Assembly (NCBI GenBank): GCA_946403625.1
Contig: CAMJAP010000027.1
Span: forward strand, 1 to 32,051
Origin: an uncultured Lachnospiraceae bacterium
GTDB lineage: Bacteria; Bacillota; Clostridia; Lachnospirales; Lachnospiraceae
Direction of reading: 5' to 3'
DNA: 32,051 nt
In this document: piece after piece, positions 1 through 8,344 of the stretch
How the letters are laid out: each line of letters starts with the position of its first letter
How positions within the stretch are numbered: the first letter of the stretch is position 1
The notes under the pieces: model-generated
What the model was told of the DNA's origin: nothing
The model's input: the letters and a program-made list of their open reading frames with translations, nothing else
Database searches by the model: none
Program-made: the position numbers and the translations under genes

Positions 1-560
1 GGTGTCGGGATCACACTCAGATTTTCCAGTACCAATGTCACCGGCGTAATATCGCCCTTTCCGTACAATCCTTCGCCTTCGATCGTCTTGAGACAATTAC
101 GTGCGAGATAATCTGCAGACGCACCATTTCCAAACACGATCGTCCGGTGCAACGCGCCGCGAATGTAATACTCTCCCCATGCTCCGGTAAAACGATCTCT
201 GGCTCTGGTCATACCGTCTTCATAATACTGACCGATCTTACTCTCGGCGATCACCGATGCAAAGAGATCTTCTTTCGCACCATTCCAGCCGTCCGTTCCG
301 ACAGGATATACAAAAACGACCGTTCCGCCATACGGCTTTGCAATCTCGGCCAGCCCGGTCTTTTCCGCAAATGCTACCGCTTCCTCTCCGGACAATTCCT
401 TTTCTTCAAACACCAGAAGATACGGTGTCATAAAACCATAATTTACGACCTTCGTAATCTCCGGACACTCCGGCTTGACCACCTGCACACGAAAATCCGT
501 AAAGGTATTTTCCCAATACTGACAACGGTTGATGATTCTGACCTCCGGTTTCTTTTCCAT
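1..560 (-). CDS. Possible alpha/beta-hydrolase-type esterase, N-terminal part (runs off left edge)
   Basis: The first 186 codons of a minus-strand gene are present; its 3' end lies beyond the window. The start is the ATG ending at 560, chosen because GGAGAG lies 9 bases upstream. No signal peptide or membrane segment is seen, so the product should be cytoplasmic. The visible part has an N-terminal beta-rich stretch, then a strand reading VVFVYPVGTDGWN, and near residues 155-165 the stretch FGNGASADYLA, which resembles a nucleophile elbow with Ser in a G-x-G-x-S setting. That and its place after a GH51 arabinofuranosidase suggest an esterase acting on acylated hemicellulose oligomers. This is inference from half a protein: the catalytic Asp and His would lie outside the window, and I do not recognise the family with certainty. 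Confidence 0.6.
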   Translation of the reverse strand, partial: MEKKPEVRIINRCQYWENTFTDFRVQVVKPECPEITKVVNYGFMTPYLLVFEEKELSGEEAVAFAEKTGLAEIAKPYGGTVVFVYPVGTDGWNGAKEDLFASVIAESKIGQYYEDGMTRARDRFTGAWGEYYIRGALHRTIVFGNGASADYLARNCLKTIEGEGLYGKGDITPVTLVLENLSVIPT

Positions 561-583
561 CCCCTCATACTCTCCTTTTTTAC

Positions 584-616
584 AAAAACCCCCGGCTGTC
601 CTAAAAACAGTCGGGG
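584..616 (-). terminator. Rho-independent terminator after the arabinofuranosidase gene
   Basis: Read on the minus strand, a CCCCGACTGT arm pairs with ACAGCCGGGG (one A-C mismatch) around a short T-rich loop and is followed by GTTTTTG. It sits 23 bases past the GH51 stop codon and before the next gene's ribosome binding site, so it ends or attenuates the long pentose operon. Confidence 0.8.
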
Positions 617-638
617 AGCATATCTCTTTTAAATTTCC

Positions 639-2144
639 TTAGATCTCAACTGCCAGATGTACAACGCTGCTGTGCGGCAGGGTGATGCTTAAGTGAGATG
701 CATCCTCTACCTTGAACTGCTCGAAGTTCTTCTTTACAACACAGTCCGGAGTATCGAAGGTGTTGTGCTCGTGGATCTCGCCGCCAACGATCTCGCCGCT
801 TACGGACTTGATCACGGTATCTGCGAAAGATGCCTCGATCGGAGCGTCCTTATCTACGGAAGTGTTGCACAGCGTGATATGCAGCTTGCCGTCTTTGCCC
901 AGAGATACGGATTCCTGTACGAACGGGATCTTCCACTCATCTTCCACACCGATCTGCTCGGTATCGATGCTGCTCTGTACCAGTTCTGCATCCTGATGAT
1001 ACTTGTACATATCAAATACATGATAGGTCGGTGTCTTGATCATCTTGTCGCCGTCGGTCAGGATCACTGCCTGCAATACGTTAACGAGCTGTGCGATATT
1101 TGCCATCTTTACGCGTCTGCAGTGCTTGTTGAACAGGTTCAGGTTCAGGCCGGCGATCAATGCGTCACGAACCGTGTTCTGCTGATACAAAAATCCCGGA
1201 TTGGTGCCCGGCTCTACATCATACCAGCTGCCCCACTCATCGATGATCAGGCCGACTTTGTTCTTCTTGTCGTGCTTGTCCATGATCGCTTCGTTGATCT
1301 TGATGCGGTCTTCCATCTTGAGGGTCTTCGCCAGAGTACGATACCAGTCTTTCTCATCAAACTCCGTTGCGCTGCCCTTTACGGTCCAGTCACCCGGCAG
1401 AGTGTAATAGTGCAGGGAGATACCGTCCATAAAACCGTGGAACTGTTCCTGAGACTGGAAGCAGATCTTCATTACCTTATCCGGCCATTCCATATCGTAA
1501 CCGTCAGAACCGCAGCAGATCTTCCGGATCGGCTTCTTCGGATCATAGTTTCGTACATAGGTCTGATAACGACGATACAGGTTTGCGTAATACTCTGCAG
1601 TCATGTTACCGCCACAGCCCCAGTTCTCGTTGCCGACACCGAAATAATCCACGGTCCACGGCTCCTTGTGGCCGTTTGCCGCACGCAGGTCTGCCATCGG
1701 AGATACGCCTTCAAAGGTCATATACTCTACCCACTCGCTCATCTCCTGCACGGTACCGCTGCCCACATTACCGTTTACATAGGTCTTGCAGCCCAGCTGA
1801 CGGCACAGTTCCATAAACTCGTGTGTACCAAAGCTGTTATCTTCCACTACACCGCCCCAATGGGTGTTGATCATCTTCTTGCGGCTTTCCTTCGGGCCGA
1901 TACCGTCTTTCCAGTGATACTCATCTGCAAAGCAGCCGCCCGGCCAACGCAGTACAGGAATGTGGATCTGTTTAAGCGCTTCCACCACATCGACACGCAT
2001 ACCGTTTACATGCGGGATGTCCTTGTTATTCTCTCCTACATAAAGTCCTTCATAGATGCATCTTCCCAAGTGCTCGGAAAAGTGTCCCTGCAGTTCCGGA
2101 TTGATATGCCCCAATTTCTGCCCCGGATCGATCGATAATTTCAT
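639..2144 (-). CDS. abfA: Intracellular alpha-L-arabinofuranosidase, GH51
   Basis: This 501-residue enzyme removes non-reducing alpha-L-arabinofuranosyl groups from arabinoxylan or arabinan oligosaccharides. The full-length GH51 pattern is visible: RWPGGCFADEYHWKDGIGP near residue 66, the acid/base Glu173 in FGVGNENWG, and the nucleophile Glu303 in IIDEWGSW. Residues up to about 380 form the catalytic barrel, and the rest is the C-terminal beta-sandwich of the family. There is no signal peptide, so it works on imported oligomers. AGGAGG lies upstream of the ATG. It is the last gene of the pentose block before a terminator, 42 bases after the solute-binding protein gene. Length and motifs are normal for GH51. 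The symbol follows common use; the exact linkage preference cannot be read from sequence. Confidence 0.95.
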   Translation of the reverse strand: MKLSIDPGQKLGHINPELQGHFSEHLGRCIYEGLYVGENNKDIPHVNGMRVDVVEALKQIHIPVLRWPGGCFADEYHWKDGIGPKESRKKMINTHWGGVVEDNSFGTHEFMELCRQLGCKTYVNGNVGSGTVQEMSEWVEYMTFEGVSPMADLRAANGHKEPWTVDYFGVGNENWGCGGNMTAEYYANLYRRYQTYVRNYDPKKPIRKICCGSDGYDMEWPDKVMKICFQSQEQFHGFMDGISLHYYTLPGDWTVKGSATEFDEKDWYRTLAKTLKMEDRIKINEAIMDKHDKKNKVGLIIDEWGSWYDVEPGTNPGFLYQQNTVRDALIAGLNLNLFNKHCRRVKMANIAQLVNVLQAVILTDGDKMIKTPTYHVFDMYKYHQDAELVQSSIDTEQIGVEDEWKIPFVQESVSLGKDGKLHITLCNTSVDKDAPIEASFADTVIKSVSGEIVGGEIHEHNTFDTPDCVVKKNFEQFKVEDASHLSITLPHSSVVHLAVEI

Positions 2145-2186
2145 ACCTTGTTCCTCCTAAAATGATTTTGTATTTTCTGCCGTCGC

Positions 2187-3917
2187 TTATTTATTTGCAC
2201 GACGGTTCAGTTCCTTTTGCATTTCATTCAAAAAATCCTGCGGATGACATTCGTTGTATTCTTTCATATACGCATCCCAGTCTACCGAAAAATGCTCACT
2301 CATCACCAGCATCGGGATCCACAGCTGCTTGGTCTCCTGTATCCTTGCCCAGGCCTCTCCGCCCGGCGTATCACTGGTCAGACCGTTGGAATACGACCAC
2401 ATCGGAAACCACGGCCGATTCTCCTCTTTTACGGAGCCGATCATCTGCGGATATGTTTTTATGTTATATGCCGCAAAACATTCCGCCAGCGGTTCTGCCA
2501 GACTCTCCTTAAACTCGGAGGGCTGCTCGTTCGGCATATTCGCGTTTCTGCCGTCCGCGCTGGTGCCGCCGTACTGCGGCATATATCCGTACATACACAG
2601 ATGACTCTTTTTGTACGCATCATCGGAAACGCGTTGCCGTATTTCCTCCGTGCGGTAATAAAGCCCGTCATCTCCGACCAGATAATCCACGCCCTTGACA
2701 CCCCAGAAACGCAGATCGTGAATGTCCTGATCCAGCATCGCGTTTAAGAAAGAAAACGCCAGTTCCGGATCTTTGCAGCCGGTCGTCACGGCCACCCCGG
2801 AACTTACATTCAATGTGTCTCCGTAGGTATGCCAGCGGTTCTCCATTCCCTTGTCGATCGTGAGTCCCAGCGGAACATAGCTGCATCCCATCAGATCTAC
2901 GCCCAGCTGCTTCTGTGTATCCAGGACATCCATAAAATCCCAATACTGGTCACACATCCCGAGCACACGGCCGTCTGCGATCTTTGCCAGGTATTCCTCA
3001 TAGCTCTGCGTAGCAAATTCCTTATCCAGGATACCTCTTTTGTATTCCTCGTTCAGTTTGGCAAAATATCGTCTTGCCGTCGGTGTAGTGTTGTAATCCA
3101 CGATGGTCGGATGCTCCGGATCGGTGGTATAGTCCACAATGACCGTACCGTCATTCGGATAGCCGTCCAAAAACTGCGGCGCATTCTCGATGCAGAAGAA
3201 CCGTCCCTTCTCGCACAGACAGGTATACGGGATCAGCTCCCTTTCGTTGCCCTGCGGATCCACATCCGTCGGGTTGGCCGCATAATAGCGCTCCAGTAGA
3301 TCAAAATATTCATCCAGTGTCTCGATCTTGGGATAATTATCCCAGGCCAGTACTCTTGTCTGGATCCAGAACGCCTCGTCGTTATGCATGGTCGCCGTGG
3401 ATGCGCCCTTGGTATTCTGGAATACATTACACCAGTAGATATGCCCGTCCGCCTGTCGGAACTTGTCCCACTCTTCCGGTGTATAGTAATTTGTCAGGTT
3501 CGGATATTTTCCGCTCGCCAGATACTCATCCCAGGGGATCAGTACGCCCTGCTCATAAAGGATCGAGGATCCGTCACCGCCATCGATCAGGTCGGGATAT
3601 TCTCCGCCGGCGATCAGACTGATGATCGCTTCTTCTTCGCTCTGTCCGCTTTGCAGGTTCAACCAACTCTCCCACAGACGCACTCCGGTCTTTTGGGCAA
3701 TGATCTCGCGAACATCGTTATATTCATTGATCTCCGGTCGCGGCTTTACACCATAAAAGGTAAAATCCGTAATGCCCTCGGTAGAAAGCACCGTGGCTGT
3801 TTCCCCACCGGCATTCTGCCCCGGATCCGTTAACGGGTCCTTTCCGCCATTGCTGCATCCGGTCGTCAGCATCAGCATAGCCGTCAAAAAGGATCCGAAG
3901 AACACTCTTTTTCTCAT
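2187..3917 (-). CDS. Lipoprotein extracellular solute-binding protein, ABC sugar type
   Basis: This 576-residue protein begins with a lipoprotein signal peptide: positively charged start, hydrophobic core, and lipobox LTTGC with Cys21. Low-complexity residues follow before the mature domain, so it is anchored on the outer face of the membrane. The size and features such as DLIDGGDGS and GWNxxxW-like aromatic patches fit the large family 1 binding proteins (LplA/YtcQ-like) that bind oligosaccharides in Firmicutes. Its ATG overlaps the stop codon of the response-regulator gene (ATGA), so translation is coupled to the two-component system. No permease or ATPase gene for sugar lies next to it, unlike most members. 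It may deliver oligosaccharide to a distant transporter or work with the adjacent sensor kinase; the ligand is unknown, with arabino- or xylo-oligosaccharide inferred from context. Confidence 0.9.
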   Translation of the reverse strand: MRKRVFFGSFLTAMLMLTTGCSNGGKDPLTDPGQNAGGETATVLSTEGITDFTFYGVKPRPEINEYNDVREIIAQKTGVRLWESWLNLQSGQSEEEAIISLIAGGEYPDLIDGGDGSSILYEQGVLIPWDEYLASGKYPNLTNYYTPEEWDKFRQADGHIYWCNVFQNTKGASTATMHNDEAFWIQTRVLAWDNYPKIETLDEYFDLLERYYAANPTDVDPQGNERELIPYTCLCEKGRFFCIENAPQFLDGYPNDGTVIVDYTTDPEHPTIVDYNTTPTARRYFAKLNEEYKRGILDKEFATQSYEEYLAKIADGRVLGMCDQYWDFMDVLDTQKQLGVDLMGCSYVPLGLTIDKGMENRWHTYGDTLNVSSGVAVTTGCKDPELAFSFLNAMLDQDIHDLRFWGVKGVDYLVGDDGLYYRTEEIRQRVSDDAYKKSHLCMYGYMPQYGGTSADGRNANMPNEQPSEFKESLAEPLAECFAAYNIKTYPQMIGSVKEENRPWFPMWSYSNGLTSDTPGGEAWARIQETKQLWIPMLVMSEHFSVDWDAYMKEYNECHPQDFLNEMQKELNRRANK

Positions 3918-5056
3918 CCGTTCCGGTTCCCCTGATCTCTTCGGTATTTCGACGGCGTACAGCCTTTCCGCTCAATGAATTTCTGCACGAAATAATCGCT
4001 GTCCTTGTATCCCACTTCTTCCGCGATCTGTATGATCTTTTTATCCGTGGTGGCCAGCAGTTTCGCCGCTTCATGGATGCGTGTATCCGTCAGATAATCC
4101 TTGAAGGACTGTCCGTATTTTTTCTTAAAGATCTGCCCCAGGTACGCGTTGTTGATGAAATACTTCTGGCTCATCTCACGCAGACTGATATTTTCGGCAT
4201 AGCGGCTCTTGATCTCTTTTTCCACATCGCGCAATACGCCCTGTGCCGCACGTCCCCGCAACTGGGAGATATACTCGGCATACTCCAGGCAGAACCGCAG
4301 CATATATTCACTGCTCTCTTTGATCTTGCCCTCCTGGAAAGAGCTCTCACCGATGAAACGCATGATCTCTTCCTGGTTGATCTCGTCATCCTGCTCCGTT
4401 GCGATGTGGATCAGCTGAAACAGCAGATACGAGATATTGAAATCCACCGACTCTTCCGTGATCTGCTTCTCACGGATCTCGCGGTAAAATACATTCACAT
4501 TGCGCTCGATCTCAACCGTGTTGTTCTCTTCGATCGCAGCAGCCAGCAGATCCATCTTTTCCTTGCAGATGATGGTACAGTTCGACCCGGACATATCATA
4601 AGTACCGATCAGTCGGGCGATGCCGTTCTGATCCTGTCTCGCCTGCTCCAGCTCCGAGATGCGTTCTTCCTCTTCCTTATACCGCTCATCCAGCTGACGC
4701 ACCTTACGCACCGCAGCCAGCAACTCGTCTTTATCTACGGGTTTTACGATATAATCGATGCAACCGAAACGCAGCGCCTGTCTTGCATAATCAAACTCAT
4801 CAAAACCGCTCATCACGATAAAATATGCGTTTGAGATATGCTCTTTTTTGACGCGCTCCAGCAATTCCAGTCCGTTGCACACCGGCATACGGATATCCGT
4901 AACGACCAGATCGACCTTTTCCTTTTGCAGAAACGCGATGGCTTCTTCTCCGTTTTTTACGCTGCCCACGATCTCACAGCCCTCTGCCGCCCAATCGATC
5001 AAAAGCGTCAGTCCCTGTGTGATCACCGGCTCATCATCTACCAGCAAAACTCTCAT
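3914..5056 (-). CDS. YesN-type response regulator with AraC DNA-binding domain
   Basis: This 380-residue transcription regulator has an N-terminal receiver domain (residues 1-120) with the acidic pair Asp7-Asp8, phospho-acceptor Asp54 in VVTDIRMP and Lys105 in IVKPVDKDEL. A helical linker of about 150 residues follows. The C-terminal AraC/XylS double helix-turn-helix spans about residues 280-375, with the second recognition segment IAEEVGYKDSDYFVQKF and the typical ending GCTPSKYR. GGAG lies 8 bases before the ATG. It overlaps the kinase gene upstream and the binding-protein gene downstream by ATGA at each junction, so the three are made together. It should activate this pentose locus when phosphorylated by the neighbouring kinase. 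Target sites were not located. Confidence 0.95.
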   Translation of the reverse strand: MRVLLVDDEPVITQGLTLLIDWAAEGCEIVGSVKNGEEAIAFLQKEKVDLVVTDIRMPVCNGLELLERVKKEHISNAYFIVMSGFDEFDYARQALRFGCIDYIVKPVDKDELLAAVRKVRQLDERYKEEEERISELEQARQDQNGIARLIGTYDMSGSNCTIICKEKMDLLAAAIEENNTVEIERNVNVFYREIREKQITEESVDFNISYLLFQLIHIATEQDDEINQEEIMRFIGESSFQEGKIKESSEYMLRFCLEYAEYISQLRGRAAQGVLRDVEKEIKSRYAENISLREMSQKYFINNAYLGQIFKKKYGQSFKDYLTDTRIHEAAKLLATTDKKIIQIAEEVGYKDSDYFVQKFIERKGCTPSKYRRDQGNRNG

Positions 5057-6810
5057 ATGCGAATCTCCAACGGTAATACGATACGGACCATAGTTCCCAC
5101 TCCCTTTTCGGAAGAGATCTCAAAGTCCACCAGCCCCTTCGTCGTTTTTTTCAGACGCAGATAGGCATTCATCGTACCGACATGTTTTTTATTTTTCATA
5201 TCTTCTATCGTAACATTTTTGATGCGGTTATTCAACTCCGCAAGTTCGTCTTCGTCCATTCCTTCGCCGGTATCTTCGATCTCGATGCACATCTTGTTCT
5301 TCTGCTTGTAGGCCCGGCAAAAGATCCAGCCCGGCGTGGATTTGCTCTCCACTCCGTGAATGCACGCGTTCTCCACAAAGGTGACGATCGTCAGTTTCGG
5401 GATACCAAACTGCTCGCAATCGGGATCCACCGAGATCTCATAATTCAGACGGTCGCCGAAGCGGTATTTCTGCAGTGTCAGATAGGCCTGCACAAATTCC
5501 ATCTCCTTACCGATGCTGATCGCATCCCCGCCCCAGTTCACGTAGGTACGCTCCATCACCGCCAGTTTGCCGACCATATCCGCCGTTTCTTTCTCCCCGC
5601 GCAGCAGGCTGTGCATACGGATGCTCTCCAGCGCATTGAACAAAAAGTGCGGGTTGATCTGGCTGTGCAGCGCCAACAGTTCGGCGTTCTGTCGCGCAAT
5701 GTTGATCTCCTGCTCGTGCAGCTTATCTTTAAAGACCGTATCGATCAGCTCATTCATACGCATCGCCATATTATTGTAGCTTCGTGTCAGGCTCGCGATC
5801 TCGTCATCGCCTTCGATACGCGTGATCAGTTCCAGTTCGTTCTCATCGTTTTCCTTTTCAAAGGACTGCTCCAACAGCAGGATACGACGCGTAATGGAAT
5901 TTTCGATCATACGCAACATCACCAGCGGCAGCACGATGTTGATCAAAAGCATGATCAGGAACTTCATTCCGTTTTCTTTAAAGAAGTGCCATTCTCTGCC
6001 CTTTTCCGGCAGCACATTGATCGTTAAGGTCTGATCGTACAAAGTAATGGCTTTGCGGTAGGTGCCGTTTTCAATATGCTCCACCCGATCGTATGGCTGG
6101 TTTTTCTCACTGCTGCTTTTATCGCTGAGCACGATCGTGGATTCCTTGGTGACCTCGATGCTGCGGTTCTGATTGACCGTATCCAGATCCTGTAATACCT
6201 TTGCCAGACCTTCGTAATCCAGCTCCAGACGCAGGATCTTTTCACAGCCCTTGAAAGACTCCATATCCATACGCATAAAAAGCACCACCTTGCGTCGCAT
6301 ACTGCGATCCGTAAGGGATGCCGGTTCATATATAAACTGCAGGGAACTCTGCCGGTTTTCTTTTTCAAACGCGCGGTACCAGTCGCTGTCTTTTTCCGTA
6401 TCCAACCGGTAAAAACCGCTGCCGTTTACGATCGTGGGATTGTCGGCATAGATGGACAGATTACCGCCCTCGATACCGATGTTGCTGTCGAACAAAAGGG
6501 AACTCTTCAAACGGTAAAACGCCTCGTAATATTCCGCGGCGCTTTCGTATTTCTTATTCAGAAAGTCCTCCATGACCTGGCTTTTATACAAATTATGCGC
6601 GATCGTCACCGGATACTCCAGATGCTTCTGCAATCCGTATTCGACGGCGTTCGCGCACTTTTCCATTTCATTTCGAACCGTATCATTAGAAGACTGGATG
6701 ATATTGTGCAATATCATCCAGTCTGTGATGAACATGGGGATTAAAACCCCTACAATAAACAATACATAGAGTTTCTGACCAAGTTTTAAGTTGTTCAGAA
6801 ATCGATTCAT
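5053..6810 (-). CDS. YesM-type membrane sensor histidine kinase
   Basis: This 585-residue kinase has a first membrane helix at about residues 14-35, an extracellular sensor region of about 245 residues (36-280, Cache-like by length and position), a second helix at about 283-301, a HAMP-like linker with DDEIASLTRSYNNMA near 336, then the His_kinase segment. The phosphorylated residue is predicted to be His388 in QINPHFLFNALES. The ATPase domain has the N-box FVENACIHG (Asn481) and G1 box EDTGEGM (Asp513). It starts only 7 bases after the isomerase stop codon with a weak ribosome binding site (AAGTAAGA), suggesting coupled translation, and ends in an ATGA overlap with the regulator gene. It probably senses an extracellular sugar, directly or through the lipoprotein encoded two genes downstream. 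Confidence 0.95.
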   Translation of the reverse strand: MNRFLNNLKLGQKLYVLFIVGVLIPMFITDWMILHNIIQSSNDTVRNEMEKCANAVEYGLQKHLEYPVTIAHNLYKSQVMEDFLNKKYESAAEYYEAFYRLKSSLLFDSNIGIEGGNLSIYADNPTIVNGSGFYRLDTEKDSDWYRAFEKENRQSSLQFIYEPASLTDRSMRRKVVLFMRMDMESFKGCEKILRLELDYEGLAKVLQDLDTVNQNRSIEVTKESTIVLSDKSSSEKNQPYDRVEHIENGTYRKAITLYDQTLTINVLPEKGREWHFFKENGMKFLIMLLINIVLPLVMLRMIENSITRRILLLEQSFEKENDENELELITRIEGDDEIASLTRSYNNMAMRMNELIDTVFKDKLHEQEINIARQNAELLALHSQINPHFLFNALESIRMHSLLRGEKETADMVGKLAVMERTYVNWGGDAISIGKEMEFVQAYLTLQKYRFGDRLNYEISVDPDCEQFGIPKLTIVTFVENACIHGVESKSTPGWIFCRAYKQKNKMCIEIEDTGEGMDEDELAELNNRIKNVTIEDMKNKKHVGTMNAYLRLKKTTKGLVDFEISSEKGVGTMVRIVLPLEIRI

Positions 6811-6817
6811 CTAAATC

Positions 6818-8308
6818 TTACTTGAACGGGTTCTCCGTCGGGTACGGCAGGCTCTTCGGCTGGTTGTAGTTGATATCCTCTACCGGAACACCGATATACT
6901 TGAATACCTCATACAGAGCCTTTCCATAGTGACCGAATGCTACTGCACCGTGATGCGGGTAGTTCTTCTCGATCAGTACGTGACGATAGAAACGGCCCAT
7001 CTCGTTGATCGCGAATACTGCGATACCACCGAAGGAACGGGTAGCTACCGGAAGGATCTCGCCTTCTGCTACATATGCACGGATCAGACCGTCAGCGGTG
7101 CTCTGCAGACGGAAGAATGTGATCTCGCCCGGAGCGATATCGCCTTCCAGAGTTCCGTTGGTAACCTCTACCGGAAGTGCTCTTGCCATGATCTTCTGGT
7201 TCTTCATCTCACAGAATGCCATCTTCTTGGAGCAGGTATTGCCGCAGTGGAATCCCATGAAGGTATCGCTGTGCTGATAATCGAACTTGCCCTTGATGGA
7301 CTCGTTGTACATATCCTTCGGAACGGAGTTGTTGATATCCAGCAGGGTAACAATATCGTCGGATACACAGGTACCAACGAACTCGCTCAGGCAGCCGTAG
7401 ATATCTACTTCACAGCTTACCGGGATACCACGACCGGTCAGACGGCTGTTTACATAGCACGGAACGAAACCGAACTGTGTCTGGAATGCCGGCCAGCACT
7501 TACCAGCGATGGCAACATATTTACGATAGCCCTTGTGAGCCTCTACCCAGTCAAGCAGGGTCAGCTCATACTGAGCCAGCTTCGGCAGGATCTCGCTCTT
7601 CTTGTTGCCTGCGCCCAGTTCCTTCTCCATATCTGCAACTACATCTGCGATACGCGGATCGCCTGCATGCTTGTTGAATGCTTCGAACAGATCCAGCTCG
7701 GAGTTCTCTTCGATCTCAACACCCAGGTTGTACAGCTGCTTGATCGGAGCGTTGCAAGCCAGGAAGTTCATCGGACGAGGACCGAAGGAGATGATCTTCA
7801 GGTCAGCCAGGCTGATCAGAGTACGAGCGATCGGCAGGAATGCGTTCAGCTCATCTGCCAGATCCTCAGCATCACCTACCGGGTTCTCCGGGATGTATGC
7901 CTTAACATTACGAAGCTTCAGGTTGTAGCTTGCGTTCAACAGACCGCAGTATGCATCACCACGATCATCCAACAGGGAATCCTGTGTCTCTTCTGCAGCT
8001 GCTACGAAGATCTTCGGTCCGTCAAAGTGCTTAGCCAACAGGGTCTCGGAGATTTCCGGACCGAAGTTGCCCAGGTATACGCACAGTGCGTTACAGCCTG
8101 CCTTCTTGATATCCTCCAAAGCCTGAACCATGTGGATCTCGCTCTCTACGATGCAGATCGGGCACTCATAGATATCTGCTGCATCATACTTCTTTGCGTA
8201 AGCAGCTACCAGCGCCTTTCTGCGGTTCACGGAGAGGCTCTCCGGGAAGCAGTCACGGCTGACTGCAACGATACCAAGTTTTACTTTTGCGATGTTTTCC
8301 ATTGCCAT
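6818..8308 (-). CDS. L-fucose/L-arabinose isomerase-family ketol isomerase
   Basis: This 496-residue cytoplasmic enzyme belongs to the fucose isomerase-like family. Candidate Mn2+ ligands can be aligned with E. coli FucI (E337, D361, H528): Glu300 in SCEVDIYG, Asp325 in LLDINNS and His461 in FGHYGKALYE. The protein is about 95 residues shorter than FucI, as is common in the divergent 'L-fucose/L-arabinose isomerase family' branch. AAGGAAGG lies about 10 bases before the ATG at 8308; a second ATG two codons in is less well placed. It sits between the esterase-GH43 fusion and the sensor kinase, in the same operon as xylulokinase and a GH51 arabinofuranosidase, so a pentose (L-arabinose, D-xylose or D-arabinose) is a more likely substrate than L-fucose. 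The substrate is unproved. Confidence 0.85.
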   Translation of the reverse strand: MAMENIAKVKLGIVAVSRDCFPESLSVNRRKALVAAYAKKYDAADIYECPICIVESEIHMVQALEDIKKAGCNALCVYLGNFGPEISETLLAKHFDGPKIFVAAAEETQDSLLDDRGDAYCGLLNASYNLKLRNVKAYIPENPVGDAEDLADELNAFLPIARTLISLADLKIISFGPRPMNFLACNAPIKQLYNLGVEIEENSELDLFEAFNKHAGDPRIADVVADMEKELGAGNKKSEILPKLAQYELTLLDWVEAHKGYRKYVAIAGKCWPAFQTQFGFVPCYVNSRLTGRGIPVSCEVDIYGCLSEFVGTCVSDDIVTLLDINNSVPKDMYNESIKGKFDYQHSDTFMGFHCGNTCSKKMAFCEMKNQKIMARALPVEVTNGTLEGDIAPGEITFFRLQSTADGLIRAYVAEGEILPVATRSFGGIAVFAINEMGRFYRHVLIEKNYPHHGAVAFGHYGKALYEVFKYIGVPVEDINYNQPKSLPYPTENPFK

Positions 8309-8344
8309 TACAAAATTACCTTCCTTTCTTGGATAAAAATAATA

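Noticed and set aside
693-2138. A 481-codon open frame on the plus strand opposite the GH51 gene
   Set aside because: It mirrors a real, motif-complete GH51 gene, has no ribosome site or promoter and gives no family-like protein. Codon bias of the true gene leaves the antisense frame open.
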